This document shows positions 1-9,282 of a DNA stretch of 16,524 bases, piece by piece. This DNA is from Alectoria sarmentosa. Lineage: Eukaryota; Ascomycota; Lecanoromycetes; Lecanorales; Parmeliaceae. The translations under genes were made by a program, and so were the position numbers. Location of the stretch: positions 1-16,524 of the forward strand of contig WOGZ01000536.1 in assembly GCA_009733775.1 (NCBI GenBank). The letters are read 5' to 3'. Within the stretch, counting starts at the first letter, position 1, and the number at the start of each line of letters is the position of its first letter. The notes beneath the pieces were generated by a model. The model was not told where the DNA came from. It ran no database searches and was given only the letters and a program-made list of their open reading frames with translations.

Positions 1-415
1 ATTCATTAAATTTATGAATTTTATGCAAATTTGAAACGAATTGTGATTTTTTTTATTTTTTTATTTTTTTAAAATTTTTTATTTTTATTTTTTATTTTTT
101 TCTTTCGGATTCGAATCTTACGTTTTACGATCTACGATTATTAAGCGAGAAATTTACGTTTTTTATTGATTTTATCGTTATATCATTTACGATTTACGAA
201 TTCTATGTGAAATTGCGCTTATTTAAAAATATATAAAAAATGTGTTTAATCTTTTATGTTCGATTCCTCGCAATTTCTAAAGATTTTTATTATATATTTA
301 TATGATCATTATTATAGAATAGATTTATGCGATTTCAACGATATAATAATTTCATAAATATGATAGAGGATTATGATGTTATTCAAAAAAGAAAATAATT
401 CGTGAAATGAGTGAA

Positions 416-434
416 GAGGTTTCCCGGGAACCTC
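416..434. other. GC-rich near-perfect palindrome
   Basis: Arms GAGGTT and AACCTC flank a CCCGGG core, with one extra T at 422. It stands out from the surrounding AT-rich DNA and keeps C and G outside CpG context. It may be a remnant of a structured noncoding part of the element; no function can be assigned. Confidence 0.45.
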
Positions 435-570
435 GCTGTCGATTCGACTTAACATATTTGAATTGAATATTATTTTATATATATACATTTAAATTTGATA
501 ATTCTTATATCGTTGAAAAGCGCATATCGAGTTATATAATTTTTGAAATTATAAAAAAATTATATTTTCA

Positions 571-590
571 AAAGGGTAAGGGGCAAAAGA
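571..590 (+). other. Polypurine tract before 3' LTR
   Basis: Twenty bases that are purine except for one T and one C, with two G runs, directly abut the TG of the LTR at 591. In LTR elements this tract primes plus-strand DNA synthesis, so it sets the element's orientation as plus. Confidence 0.6.
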
Positions 591-734
591 TGTAAGATTT
601 GTATATATAAATTTTTGATGAGGGCGCTCGGGAGGTTTAAAGCCGTTATTCGAGCGTTATCCGAAATAGGAAACTGACTTGATTTTTTGATTGGCTGCAC
701 ATACAAATTTAAGGTATTTTAGCTCAGCCCTACA
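591..734 (+). repeat. 3' LTR (144 bp), lightly mutated
   Basis: It begins TGTAAGATTTG and ends CAGCCCTACA, the TG...CA ends typical of LTRs. It is clearly richer in G and C than its flanks and keeps many CpA sites, unlike the hypermutated DNA on either side. The right flank TTATTC matches the uninterrupted copy near 14864, which marks the insertion point in copia A. The other LTR of the element lies outside the window. Confidence 0.7.
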
Positions 735-1109
735 TTATTCTTTTATATATATTAATATATCGATCAAACGCAAATTATTAAAAAAAAAATTTGATTAAAA
801 TTTTTTTTTAATTAATTTTTACGATTTAACGATTCGGATTTTAAAATCATTATAATTTTTGAAAATAATTAAAACGTAATCGTTTTTATAAAAAACGTTT
901 AATTTTATGCTCGCATTAAACACATTAATATCGTTTATCATTTTATACGCGACGAAATGAATGATAATATTATGAATGTTTAATATGTTTTCATTAATAA
1001 ATAAATAATTAATAATCTTATTAAGATTTTATATTTTGATAAATTTATTATTTTTCGGGATGCCCTTAAAATGAAAACAATTTTATATCATTCATTTAAA
1101 ATTATTTGA
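735..1109 (+). pseudogene. Copia pol remnant: C-terminal RNase H domain
   Basis: Reading through several stops gives the C-terminal end of a Ty1/copia polyprotein. The YIDQTQ stretch near 757 is the counterpart of the usual E-A-E-Y-I motif region, and around 915-945 the reading IKHINIVYHFIRD corresponds to the family's T-K-H-I-D-x-x-x-H-F-I-R-E block. It ends at TGA 1107-1109, the same position as in copia C (15234-15236). Stops stand where Gln is expected in the family, as produced by C-to-T change. Everything upstream is missing because of the insertion ending at 734. The copia identity is secure; it cannot be functional. Confidence 0.85.
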
Positions 1110-1453
1110 ATCGTTATTTTGAAACCGTTTAAGACGTTTAAATCGTTTCGTTATTATTATTTAACGCTCTTAATTTCAAAGAAACGATTTCATTAATTTT
1201 CACACTTCGAATAATCGATCGAGATTGAAATTACTCGTAAAATCTCAATATCAATTTCAACGTGTCAAAATTTCGTTATATTATTATTATATCAAAAATT
1301 GATTTATGATTATTATAATTATATTTATAAACTTTGCGAGTCTCTTTTGAAAACATTTATATTTATGTTCGATTCAAATTTGAGATTTGCGACGTTATTT
1401 AAAAGATTGTTATCGTCGTTTTTTCGTCAATCGTCTTGAATATTCTTATTAAG

Positions 1454-1523
1454 ATTATTATATTTATATCTTTTAAAATCATCATATTTATGTCTTTAAG
1501 ATTATCGTATTTATGTTTTTAAA
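1454..1523 (+). repeat. 23/24-bp tandem repeat, 3 units
   Basis: Units at 1454-1477, 1478-1500 and 1501-1523 share the core ATTATxxTATTTATGTxTTTAA. The equivalent place in copia C carries four units (15571-15662), so copy number differs between the two family members. Confidence 0.7.
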
Positions 1524-1928
1524 CATTATTATCATTATCATTATTATAAACATCGTCGTTATATATCGTTCGCATGTATGTTATCAATTATTATTATTAA
1601 ACATTAATATTTTGAAACGATTTTCACGAGTTTTATAGTTGATCGCATGCATATATAATTCGAAATATTTCGTTTAATCGAAAAATAAATCCTCACATAT
1701 ATTTATCGATTATGTGTCGATCGATTTTTGGTGTGCATTAAATGACTTGCAAATAAAATTGTCAAAAAACGATTTTTCGTCAAAAAGTGAAATTTTTTAT
1801 ATATATTATCGTGACGAATATGTTCAAAAGAACATAATCGTTTTCAGATTTTCGATTTTCATTTTTTTTATCCGATTTTGAACATCACGAGTTTCGAATC
1901 TCGTTTTTAAAATTTGAATGTTTATGAA

Positions 1929-1957
1929 GAGGGGGGGGGGGGGAGAAAAAGGGAGGT
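1929..1957 (+). other. Purine tract with a run of 13 G
   Basis: An uninterrupted G run (1931-1943) followed by GAGAAAAAGGGAGG forms a purine-only tract in the 3' noncoding region. Copia B has the same tract on the minus strand with 8 G (C run at 5296-5303). It could be a second internal polypurine tract or a G-quadruplex-prone element; it is not directly next to the LTR. Confidence 0.6.
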
Positions 1958-2065
1958 GTATAAGAGTGATTTCACATTAATTATTCGACGTTAAACTTAT
2001 TGTAATTATTCGACGCTCGATTCACTTTATTTATTCGACGTTCGATTTTTTTAAAAGTATACGTG

Positions 2066-2080
2066 CGAAGGAGACGGGAG
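2066..2080 (+). other. Polypurine tract before copia A 3' LTR
   Basis: The purine-rich tract CGAAGGAGACGGGAG abuts the LTR start TGTCGAAATT at 2081. Its position supports 2081-2204 being a 3' LTR rather than a 5' LTR. Confidence 0.65.
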
Positions 2081-2204
2081 TGTCGAAATTTAGGTTATGT
2101 GATCTTATCACGTGACGAGCGCATGCGTTCGTAATTTAGGTCGCATTTTCCTTCGTAACACTTTTAGACTAATACAATTAAGTGTTTTACATCATATTTT
2201 CACA
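2081..2204 (+). repeat. 3' LTR of copia A (124 bp)
   Basis: It begins TGTCGAAATT and ends ATATTTTCACA. It aligns along its whole length with 9161-9282 with a modest number of differences. It keeps far more C and G than the interior of the elements. Positions 2094-2116 form an inverted repeat (GTTATGTGAT, spacer CTT, ATCACGTGAC) around a CACGTG core. The following five bases are TTAAT. Confidence 0.85.
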
Positions 2205-3439
2205 TTAATAATCTTTTTTAAAGTCGCGATTAATTCTTGTATTAATATAAAGTATTCGTAAATAATTTATAATTCACATTTATTATGAATAAAAAACGAT
2301 AATTTCGAATGTTCGTTTTTTTTTTTGAATAAAAGAATGAGAATATTATTCGTTTAACGTTTTAATAACGTTTTAATAACGTTTTTTTGTTTTGAATTTT
2401 ATTAAAGAATTTTATTAACGTTTACACGATTGTTGAGAAGTCGTTTTTTTGTTTTTTATATTATATAAATATTTTATAATATTCGTTAAATAGATCGTTT
2501 TTTTTAAACGACGATTTCAACGCCGTTCAATGAATAACGATTTAAATTTTTTATAATAATATCGATTTTTTTAATCTTGATATCGTTTTTAACGATATTC
2601 TTTTCGTGATATAATTTAATATTTGTTTTTAATTTTTCCGTCGAAGGTTTTAATGTCGTGAAAATCTTGATAATAATTCGTTATTATTTTGAAAATATTT
2701 TCTAAATTCGAATATGTTATATCGTTATCATTTTTTAATGTTTTAATAAAGTTGTAATTTATTTTTCGTGTTTTAAAAAAGAATTATCTCGTTAATTTCT
2801 CGTTGAATATAAGATGTTTCGTTATTATATTATATATGTAATTTTTGTTAAAAACGTTCGTGAGATGTTTTTTCGCGTTTTAATAATTAATAATTTCGTT
2901 TTTAATTCGAAATTCACTTTATATATTTTTTTTATTTTTTGATATATCAATTTTTTACGTCGTAAATTAAATTTTAATTTATCGTTGATTCGCTTATCGC
3001 TTTTATCGATGTTTTTCAAAAATTAAATTATTAATGTTTTATAAGTATTAATATAAAAATGAACGTAAAGTCATATTCGATAGTAAGATTTCTCTCGATT
3101 AAAAAAGAAATTTTTGAACAATTTGAATATATCAATAAATTGTTTAAAAAACCTTCGATCGATAAAATCGGAGTTTTCGAATTTCGAACAATATGCTTCG
3201 TTTAATGTTTAACTTAATGAATAATATAATCAAAATACAACAATTTTTTAATTTTTTTATGATACGATCTTTTTTAATACAAAAGATTCTTTATAAAAAA
3301 CAAATGATATTTTTAAAACAACAAATGATTTTTTTAAAATCGAAATAAAAACAATCTCTTCGCTTTTCGAAATCGGAATAAAAATAACTATATTTTGAAA
3401 AACATTTAAATCTCTTTATTTTCGATATTTTTTCATTAA
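2205..3439 (-). other. 3' tail of the gypsy element, no gene recognised
   Basis: Extremely AT-rich DNA downstream of the chromodomain on the minus strand. The longest open frame (2825-3019, minus) encodes a Lys/Ile/Asn-rich peptide with no motif I know, and its composition is what AT-rich DNA gives by chance. It could be a diverged end of the polyprotein or 3' noncoding sequence. Confidence 0.5.
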
Positions 3440-5108
3440 TCTTTAATCGTATTTTTTATCGTAATTATTCATCAAATTCTTTATTTTACTTAAATCATCG
3501 ATATTATATTAAACGTTATATGTCGATCTTCAATTTTTTCACTTGATAAAATATTAAATTATCGATTTTTTATCACACGTCTTTTATTTTCGAAAACGAA
3601 CGATCTATTTATTTATAAGCTTTTCAATTTCATATAAATTTTTGATTTTTAAATCATTTTCGTTCGTGATAGGAATTTTTTTTTATAATATAAATCTTCT
3701 TCTTTTGAAATGAATTTTAACATAATAATGAAAATTATCGAATATATCTTTTAAAGCTTGAAAAGATTCAATTTATAAATTAATTTATCATATTTCTAAA
3801 AAATCGTAAATAATTCGACTTTTTGATTAAAAAATTTCGCGTTTTTTAATTTAAACAAATAATATCTTTTATATAATTTGATATAAATTTTATTATCAAA
3901 TTTCATTTTTATAGCTTTATAATGATTATCGTAATGTATTTTTATATCAAATATCGCGAAAATAAATGCGTCGACGACTTCTCGACGATTTTTATTTCGA
4001 TTATCAATTATGTTAATTTGACTTTAAACGATCACGTTGAAAACATCAAATTCTTTATTTAATTTCATTTCGTAAATAATTTTATTCGAAAATTTTCTTA
4101 TCGAAATGTTCATAAAGTTATTCAATATCCCCCGAAATTACACAAAAAATTTATGTCATAAAATGTTTAAAATATAAACAATGTGAAAACGCAATGTGAT
4201 TTCGAAAATTTGATTAATTTTTTTCGATTAATCGTTTATTTGAGAATAATAAATTATTAATATATATAAATCGATATCGAACGATTTAAAGATCGCTTTT
4301 TATATAGCAAATATAAGTTTAAAATCTCGATTAAAAACAATCGTTTTAAAGATTCCTCAATCGATGAAAACGAGAAATAAAATCTTTATTTATTTCGAGA
4401 ATTCCCAAATATCCTTTTCGAGCGTCGTAATAATTTTTTTGTTAAATTTATTCATTAAAATCATCATCATATTAAATTCATTTTCAAAAAATAAATTTTT
4501 TAAAATGAAATTAATGATTATCATTTGAAAAATTAAGAAAAATAACAAAATCGATTTAAAATTTTCATAAAAAACGTGTTTTTTCGTTTGATTTAATTAA
4601 CATTTAAAATAATGAAGAATATAACGCTTAAAACGTTTAATTAAATGTTTAAAATAATATAATTTCATAATTCGCTCGTAAATACGATGAAATCTTTTAT
4701 AATTATATTTATTATAAATTAATTCGAAAACTTTTTATTTTAAATTTTTAAAAATGCATAAACGTTCTCGATTATTATATTCATTTTAATAATAAATTAA
4801 ATCTTTATAAAAAATAAATTATATGTTGAAAATCTTGATATATTTTTTCGATTTATTATTTTTAAATCGCTCTCTCTCAATTTTCAAAATTTTTAAAATC
4901 TTAAATTATTTTTTATTTTTCTTATATAAAGCTGCAAACTTAAAACGATATTTTTTCGATATTTTCATAAAAAAGAAGTTATATACGAAAATGTCGTTAA
5001 GAATTTCAATAACATTTAAATTCAGTTTTTTTTCACGCTTGCGTAAAAGTCTTAATAAAACACCTAAAATAATATTTTATCTTTTCGATCTTTATATTGA
5101 AAGTAAGT
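3440..5108 (-). pseudogene. Gypsy pol remnant: integrase plus chromodomain
   Basis: Read leftward with stops and frame changes ignored. Near 4560-4800 lies the H2C2 zinc-binding region, with the first His turned to Tyr and a retained YLKC*LNQTKKH counterpart of the C-x-x-C-Q-x-x-K-x-x-R/H block. The catalytic core follows: FQMIIINFIL near 4490-4520 stands for the M-D-F-I site (Asp to Asn), NRDFK near 4300-4330 for S-D-R-D-x-K-F, and YYSQIND*SKKINQ near 4200-4255 for Y-H-P-Q-T-D-G-Q-S-E-R-x-N-Q (Glu to Lys). At 3865-3985 FDNKIYIKLYKRY matches the G-D-K-V-Y-L-K-L-H-K-G-Y post-integrase motif. At about 3440-3575 YFIK*KN, then NV*YNIDDLSK, matches a chromodomain (Y-L-V-K-W-K-G-Y ... N-x-W-x-x-x-x-x-L). 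All three acidic active-site residues are lost. Confidence 0.82.
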
Positions 5109-5116
5109 AGAACACT

Positions 5117-5228
5117 TGATTGATTGAATAGCTGCAACAAAGCATCTAGATACAAAATGTGTCAAGCTTCAACAAACCTTTCTTGCCTCGACAAACCTTT
5201 CATGTTTGATAATTGACACATTTCAACA
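5117..5228 (-). repeat. Probable 3' LTR of copia B
   Basis: On the minus strand the sequence starts TGTTGAAATGTG at 5228, preceded by GTGAGAG. This parallels GACGGGAG/TGTCGAAATT at the LTR of copia A. The stretch is rich in intact CpA and much less mutated than the pol of B. The left boundary is uncertain: TG dinucleotides at 5117, 5121 and 5125 could each be the complement of a CA end. No second copy is in the window for comparison. Confidence 0.55.
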
Positions 5229-6369
5229 CTCTCACATGATCGCATTGCAACTCGAATCAACAAATAAAAAACATCGTATTTGAACACCTCTCTTACCCCC
5301 CCCATTCGAGATGTTATATAATCTGAACGCCGAATAAAAAAAATAAAAGTCGAAAAAGTCGAAAAAGTCGAAAAAGTAGTCGAAAATGCCCTATAATCAT
5401 TCAAATTTGAAACACGAAATTCAAAACTCGCGATGTTCAAAATTGAATAAAAACAGTGAAAATCCGAAAAAGGAAATCGGATTTTTTTTTTGGAAAACGA
5501 TTATGTCCTTTTGAACATATTCGTCACGATGTTTCATATAAAAAATTCCACTTTTTGACGAAAAACCGTTTTTTGACAAATTTATTTGCAGGTCACTTAA
5601 TGCACATCAAAAATCGAATAACACACGATCGATGAATATATGTGAAGATAAATTTTTCGATTGAACGAAATATTTCGAATTGTATATGCATATATACGAT
5701 CGACTATAAGGTTCATGAAAATCGTTTTCAAGAATTAATATTTAATAATAATGACTTAATAACGTGCATGTAAATTGCGATCGATATATTACGACGATAA
5801 TAATAATGATAATGTCGACATTAATAATTTAAAAGCATAAATTTGATAATTATGATGAAAATTTAGCGAATAATGAAAGACGATTTGATAATAACGATTT
5901 TTCTAATAACGACGCAATTTTCAAATTTGAATTAAACGTAAATATAGATTTTTTAAATAGATATTCGCAAAGTTTGTGATTATAATGATAATAATAACAA
6001 ATTAATTTCAAATTGAATTTAAAATGAGAATGTTTAAAACAATTAATGTAAAATTCGACGATAACGATCTTTTTAATAATGACATTATATTCAAATTTAA
6101 ATTGCACGTAAATATAAATCTTTCGAAGAAAAATTCATAAAGTTTATAATTATAAATGCAATAACGATAAATCAATTTTAAATTGAATTTTAATAAATTG
6201 AAATCTTTTTCGTATAAGACGTTAAGATTAATATTTGAAATTCTGCGAATAAATTCGATCGATTATTTATAATGTGAAGATTAATCAAAAAAGAGAGCTT
6301 TCATAAAAGCGAGAAAAGAAATAATTTATTTATATTTAAACGATATTTCAAACTTTATTCATTTTATAA
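5229..6369 (-). other. 3' noncoding region of copia B
   Basis: No gene is seen. Read on the minus strand it aligns with copia A's noncoding region (about 1110-1965), starting directly after the RNase H stop. Relative to A it carries extra sequence near 5310-5400, including a 9-bp tandem repeat GTCGAAAAA (5349-5375 plus a fourth, interrupted unit). The frame open on the minus strand at 5162-5440 runs through LTR and noncoding repeat and is not taken as a gene. Confidence 0.7.
5349..5375. repeat. 9-bp tandem repeat GTCGAAAAA x3
   Basis: Three exact units, then GTA and a further GTCGAAAAT. It is part of a segment of copia B's noncoding region that is absent from copia A. Confidence 0.75.
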
Positions 6370-9155
6370 TCATAATTTTAAATTAATAAATTTGCGAAAT
6401 AATTCGAATTTGTTTTTATAAAAAATCTTGATAAAATCATTAACGATTTATTTATCGATGAAAACGTATTGCAAATCGATATTGCTATCAACGATTTAAT
6501 CGCGTATTCAATGATATTAAATATCGATATATTTAATAAAATTATAATGTTGAGAATTTTTAACGAGCGCAATTGCGTTTTAATTATCGTCATAAATAAT
6601 GATTATTTAAAACGTTTCATTGAGGCGGATTTGATTCAAAAGATTTCTTAATTAAATGATTTTTTTAACGATTTGCGTTTGATCGATATATTCAATCTCA
6701 TAAATAAATAATACGATTATAAATTATCGTTTAAATAATTAATTAATAATTTCATTTTTCAAATTAAAAACATAATTTGAAATTGATTTGCGAATATCGT
6801 GATCATCAATTTAATCGAAATTAATATAATCGATGAATTTTTGAAACGTATTTTTATAAATGAAATATTAATTGATAATCTTTTTTAAATATCGAAAAAT
6901 ACGTTTAACAACGGCATAATGAGTCTCGATAAAATTAAAAACGTATTAAAAAACGATTAAAATAACGAAAACAATATCAGACTTGATGTCAAATATTACG
7001 TATATAAAAAATTCAATAATCAATTAATAAATCTAAAGAAACTCTTTGAAAATTGTGTATTTTTTTTCGATAAATGTTAATCGTAAATTAATCTTCATTA
7101 AAATAAATTTTATTTTGATTTTTCACATTTTATAAACATAAAAAAAACGCTCGATATAAGGGAATTATTTTAATTATAAAATTCGATTAACACGATCGCG
7201 AAATATAATCATTTTTAAATAATAATTATAAAAGTCGAGATCGTTTATTTTGAATTTAAAATTAAAAATATTCTTTATTCATTTAATTTCAAATCGAGAT
7301 AAATTAATAATAAAAACATCGTTTATATAAAGAATAACGATGATATTAATGTTTAAATTAATGAAAACGTTGAAATCGACATTAATGAAAATAAAACCGA
7401 TTTTTTTTATATATTCGATAAAGATGTTATATCAAATTCGAAAAGATTATTTTAAATCATAAAGAATCTTATTAAATTTATAAATTTTATTAAGATATTT
7501 TTTTGAAACATATTTAATAAATTATTTCACATAAATTTTTTTTTAACGTTATCGTAAAAAAAAACGATTTTAACGTTTATTTATTTTAAATTTTAATTCT
7601 CGATGGCGATTAAAGCGAAAATCGTCTTATAAAACATAAATTTAATCATTAAAACGAAAATCTTATTAAAATTTAAATCTTCTCATTATTCAAAATCATG
7701 AATTATTTAATAAATTTTAAAATGAATGATTTCGTCGCGAGTTCCGCGCTTGATAATATAAATTCATTTATTATAAAAAATAATACGTCTTTTAAATAAA
7801 TCGATAAATTTTCAAATCTTATTTTTCAATAAAGAATTATTTTCTTCGATCATATCACTTTTTTATTATTTTCGATAGAAATTATTGATAATGACTTTTT
7901 TATAAATTTTCGATTCGTACGATTTTATTGTGATAACGATTTGAATAATCATCGCATAAAATTAAATGAAATTTAACGAAAAATCGCGCTATATAAAATA
8001 AGAATGATTTAAATAAAACGAAAACGCATTATTTAACACATCGTTTTAAAGAATAAAAGTTGATGACGACGATGAGTTGAAAATTGATGCGTTAATCTTA
8101 AAGAGATTTGAAGATTTTATAATTATAAAGAACTCAATTATAAAGAATTTAAATTTAAACGATTAAATGAACTTATCAACGTTTACTTTATTCATAAATA
8201 ATTGATTTTCAGCGACGAGAGACGTTATAAACGTCGAATTTTTTTTTCATAATTCAACAATTAATAATTATGAATCAAATAAAAAATGATTCTTTTCTAA
8301 ATTTTAAATAATTTTAAAAGATCGAATAATGTTATCATTTAATAACAGCATATAATAAATATAATCGTTTTTATAATCGATAAAAACTCTTTTAATAACA
8401 CGCTTTTAAATTTTTTTTTAATCAATAACGAATTTACGCAATGTGATATATCTTGAAATTTTAATGCGTTACATGTGATTTAAACGAAATTTATAATTCA
8501 TATAAATTTAATATAAAATGAATTTGCGCGAGCGTATAAAGTTTCGATTATGAAAATAATTAACGATCAATATAAGTTTTGATCAATATTCTTAATCAAA
8601 ATTAATGTTTTTAATGATAATGTTAATAATGTTAAAAAACGTTTAATTAAATCGTTTAACGATTTTATTTTATTCGAGGTTTTCAAAATGAATAAATTTT
8701 CACGTAATGTCATAATCAACACGATAAATATTAAAATCAAAATCTTCGTATTTATTATCATAATTAATTCGAAGACGTTTAATGATAACATTTTCATATT
8801 AATATTTAATTTGATAACGCTTGAAAACAAAAAAGATTTCGTTTTTATATTCGATAATTTAAATTTTAAAGCGTTTATTTTAATCGTTAATGAAAATAAT
8901 AAAATATTTGTTATTAAAGCGACCGCGAAGAGTAATAAAATCGCAAACATCGTTATAAATTAAATTCAAAAACCTTTTTTTAAAATAAATGTGAGATTTA
9001 TGTGACGTTTTTTACGTTTTTTTGATTGCGTAAAAAATATAAAGTTTTTTATTAACGATAGTTTTGAATAAATCGATGTTTTTAAATAATTTAATCAATT
9101 TATAAACGTTTTAATGTTTCAAATAATTTATATGAATATGTCATAAATCGAGAAT
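6370..9155 (-). pseudogene. Copia B pol remnant: gag-pre-integrase, integrase, RT, RNase H
   Basis: Read leftward. At 8970-9155 is the gag-pre-integrase zinc-binding stretch, ending KKVFEFNL just before the integrase. Integrase: YNDVC at 8946-8957 keeps the first catalytic Asp (8949-8951); RINYDNKY near 8750-8771 stands for R-x-D-N-G-G-E-Y with Asp to Asn at 8763-8765; NKIVKRFN near 8645-8670 stands for N-G-x-x-E-R with Glu to Lys at 8655-8657. The three sites are 62 and 36 codons apart, correct for D-D-35-E. RT: KTIFALIAIEN*NLK*INVKIVF near 7570-7660; LK*SFRI*Y for L-K-Q-S-P-R-x-W-Y near 7430-7460; YIND at 7318-7329 for Y-V-D-D. RNase H: RIFRYLK near 6890-6940, EIEYIDQTQIVK near 6670-6710, then KYIDI*YH*IRD, ending FELFRKFINLKL and TGA at 6370-6372. 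Stops fall at expected Gln and Trp sites. Confidence 0.88.
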
Positions 9156-9160
9156 TTAAT

Positions 9161-9282
9161 TGTCGAAATTCAGGTCACGTGATAGATCACGTGTCGAACG
9201 TATGCGCTCGTAATTTAATCGCATTTTCCTTCGTAACACTTTTAGAAAAATACAATTAAGTGTCTTATATCATATTTTCACA
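9161..9282 (+). repeat. 5' LTR of copia C (122 bp)
   Basis: TGTCGAAATT...TTTTCACA, matching 2081-2204 end to end. It is a 5' LTR because a conserved-looking primer-binding-site sequence follows and gag-pol lies downstream. An inverted repeat at 9174-9195 (GTCACGTGAT, AG, ATCACGTGTC) carries two CACGTG boxes, plausible binding sites for bHLH-type factors in the LTR promoter. Confidence 0.85.

Larger units (their letters stand above)
1..734 (+). mobile_element. 3' end of a plus-strand LTR retrotransposon, probably Ty3/gypsy
   Basis: The block ends in a TG...CA long terminal repeat (591-734) preceded by a purine-rich tract (571-590), the order expected at the 3' end of a plus-strand element. 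Positions 1-570 are very AT-rich and I found no readable protein in them; they are best read as the element's 3' noncoding region or an unrecognisable pol tail. Immediately right of the LTR the sequence resumes inside a copia RNase H remnant that aligns base for base with 14865 onward, so this element inserted into copia A. The gypsy assignment rests only on the general look of the LTR and is tentative; LTR-element status is firmer. Confidence 0.6.
1110..2065 (+). other. 3' noncoding region of copia A (module shared with B and C)
   Basis: No gene is visible. The stretch 1110-about 1575 aligns with 15237-about 15725 in C. The stretch about 1195-1965 also aligns in reverse with about 5290-6290 in copia B, including a run near 1720-1840 (GTGCATTAA, GTCAAAAAACG, ATCGTGACGAATATGTTC) that is almost unchanged in B. 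The module holds a 23-bp tandem repeat (1454-1523) and a poly-G tract (1931-1943). Confidence 0.75.
735..2204 (+). mobile_element. Copia 'A': 3' part of a Ty1/copia element
   Basis: This fragment holds the end of copia RNase H (stop at 1107-1109), about 970 bases of 3' noncoding DNA, a polypurine tract and a 3' LTR. It matches copia C (14865-15750) in RNase H and noncoding sequence, and its LTR matches the 5' LTR of C at 9161-9282, so A and C belong to one family. Its 5' side was cut by insertion of the element ending at 734. Right of its LTR lies the minus-strand gypsy remnant, beginning with TTAAT. Confidence 0.85.
2205..5110 (-). mobile_element. Minus-strand Ty3/gypsy chromodomain element, 5' and 3' incomplete
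   Basis: From right to left the minus strand reads the end of the RT/RNase H region, a zinc-binding and catalytic integrase, the post-integrase domain and a chromodomain, then about 1.2 kb with no recognised domain. The order and motifs are those of fungal chromodomain-bearing gypsy elements (chromoviruses). The RT part is missing at about 5110, where copia B begins. No LTR of its own was recognised at the left end; copia A abuts it at 2204/2205. Confidence 0.8.
5117..9160 (-). mobile_element. Copia 'B': minus-strand Ty1/copia element, 5' truncated
   Basis: On the minus strand, from 9155 down, this region reads gag-pre-integrase, integrase, RT and RNase H, then a 3' noncoding region and an LTR-like end near 5228-5117. 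Its RNase H and LTR differ from those of A and C, so it is a second copia family. Its 5' end is cut at 9160/9161 by the LTR of copia C; gag, protease and the 5' LTR of B are not in the window. Its 3' end abuts the gypsy pol remnant, suggesting B inserted into that element. Confidence 0.82.

Noticed and set aside
4823..5110. Plus-strand open frame as a gene
   Set aside because: It is the antisense of the gypsy pol remnant, whose motifs are on the minus strand; its Phe/Ile/Leu/Lys-rich make-up is what AT-rich antisense gives.
5162..5440. Minus-strand open frame as a gene
   Set aside because: It spans the probable LTR of copia B, a poly-C run and a 9-bp tandem repeat in noncoding sequence; no domain.
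6378..6651. Open frames at 6378-6593 (minus) and 6469-6651 (plus) as genes
   Set aside because: A different minus-strand frame carries the copia RNase H C-terminus with its terminal stop at 6370-6372.
8567..8963. Overlapping open frames on both strands as membrane or hypothetical proteins
   Set aside because: Another minus-strand frame here gives the copia integrase with correctly spaced catalytic sites; these frames are shadows.
2081..9282. The LTRs at 2081-2204 and 9161-9282 as the two ends of one 7.2-kb element
   Set aside because: A polypurine tract precedes the left one and a primer-binding-site candidate follows the right one, so they are a 3' and a 5' LTR of separate elements; the DNA between them encodes minus-strand gypsy and copia pol of other families.
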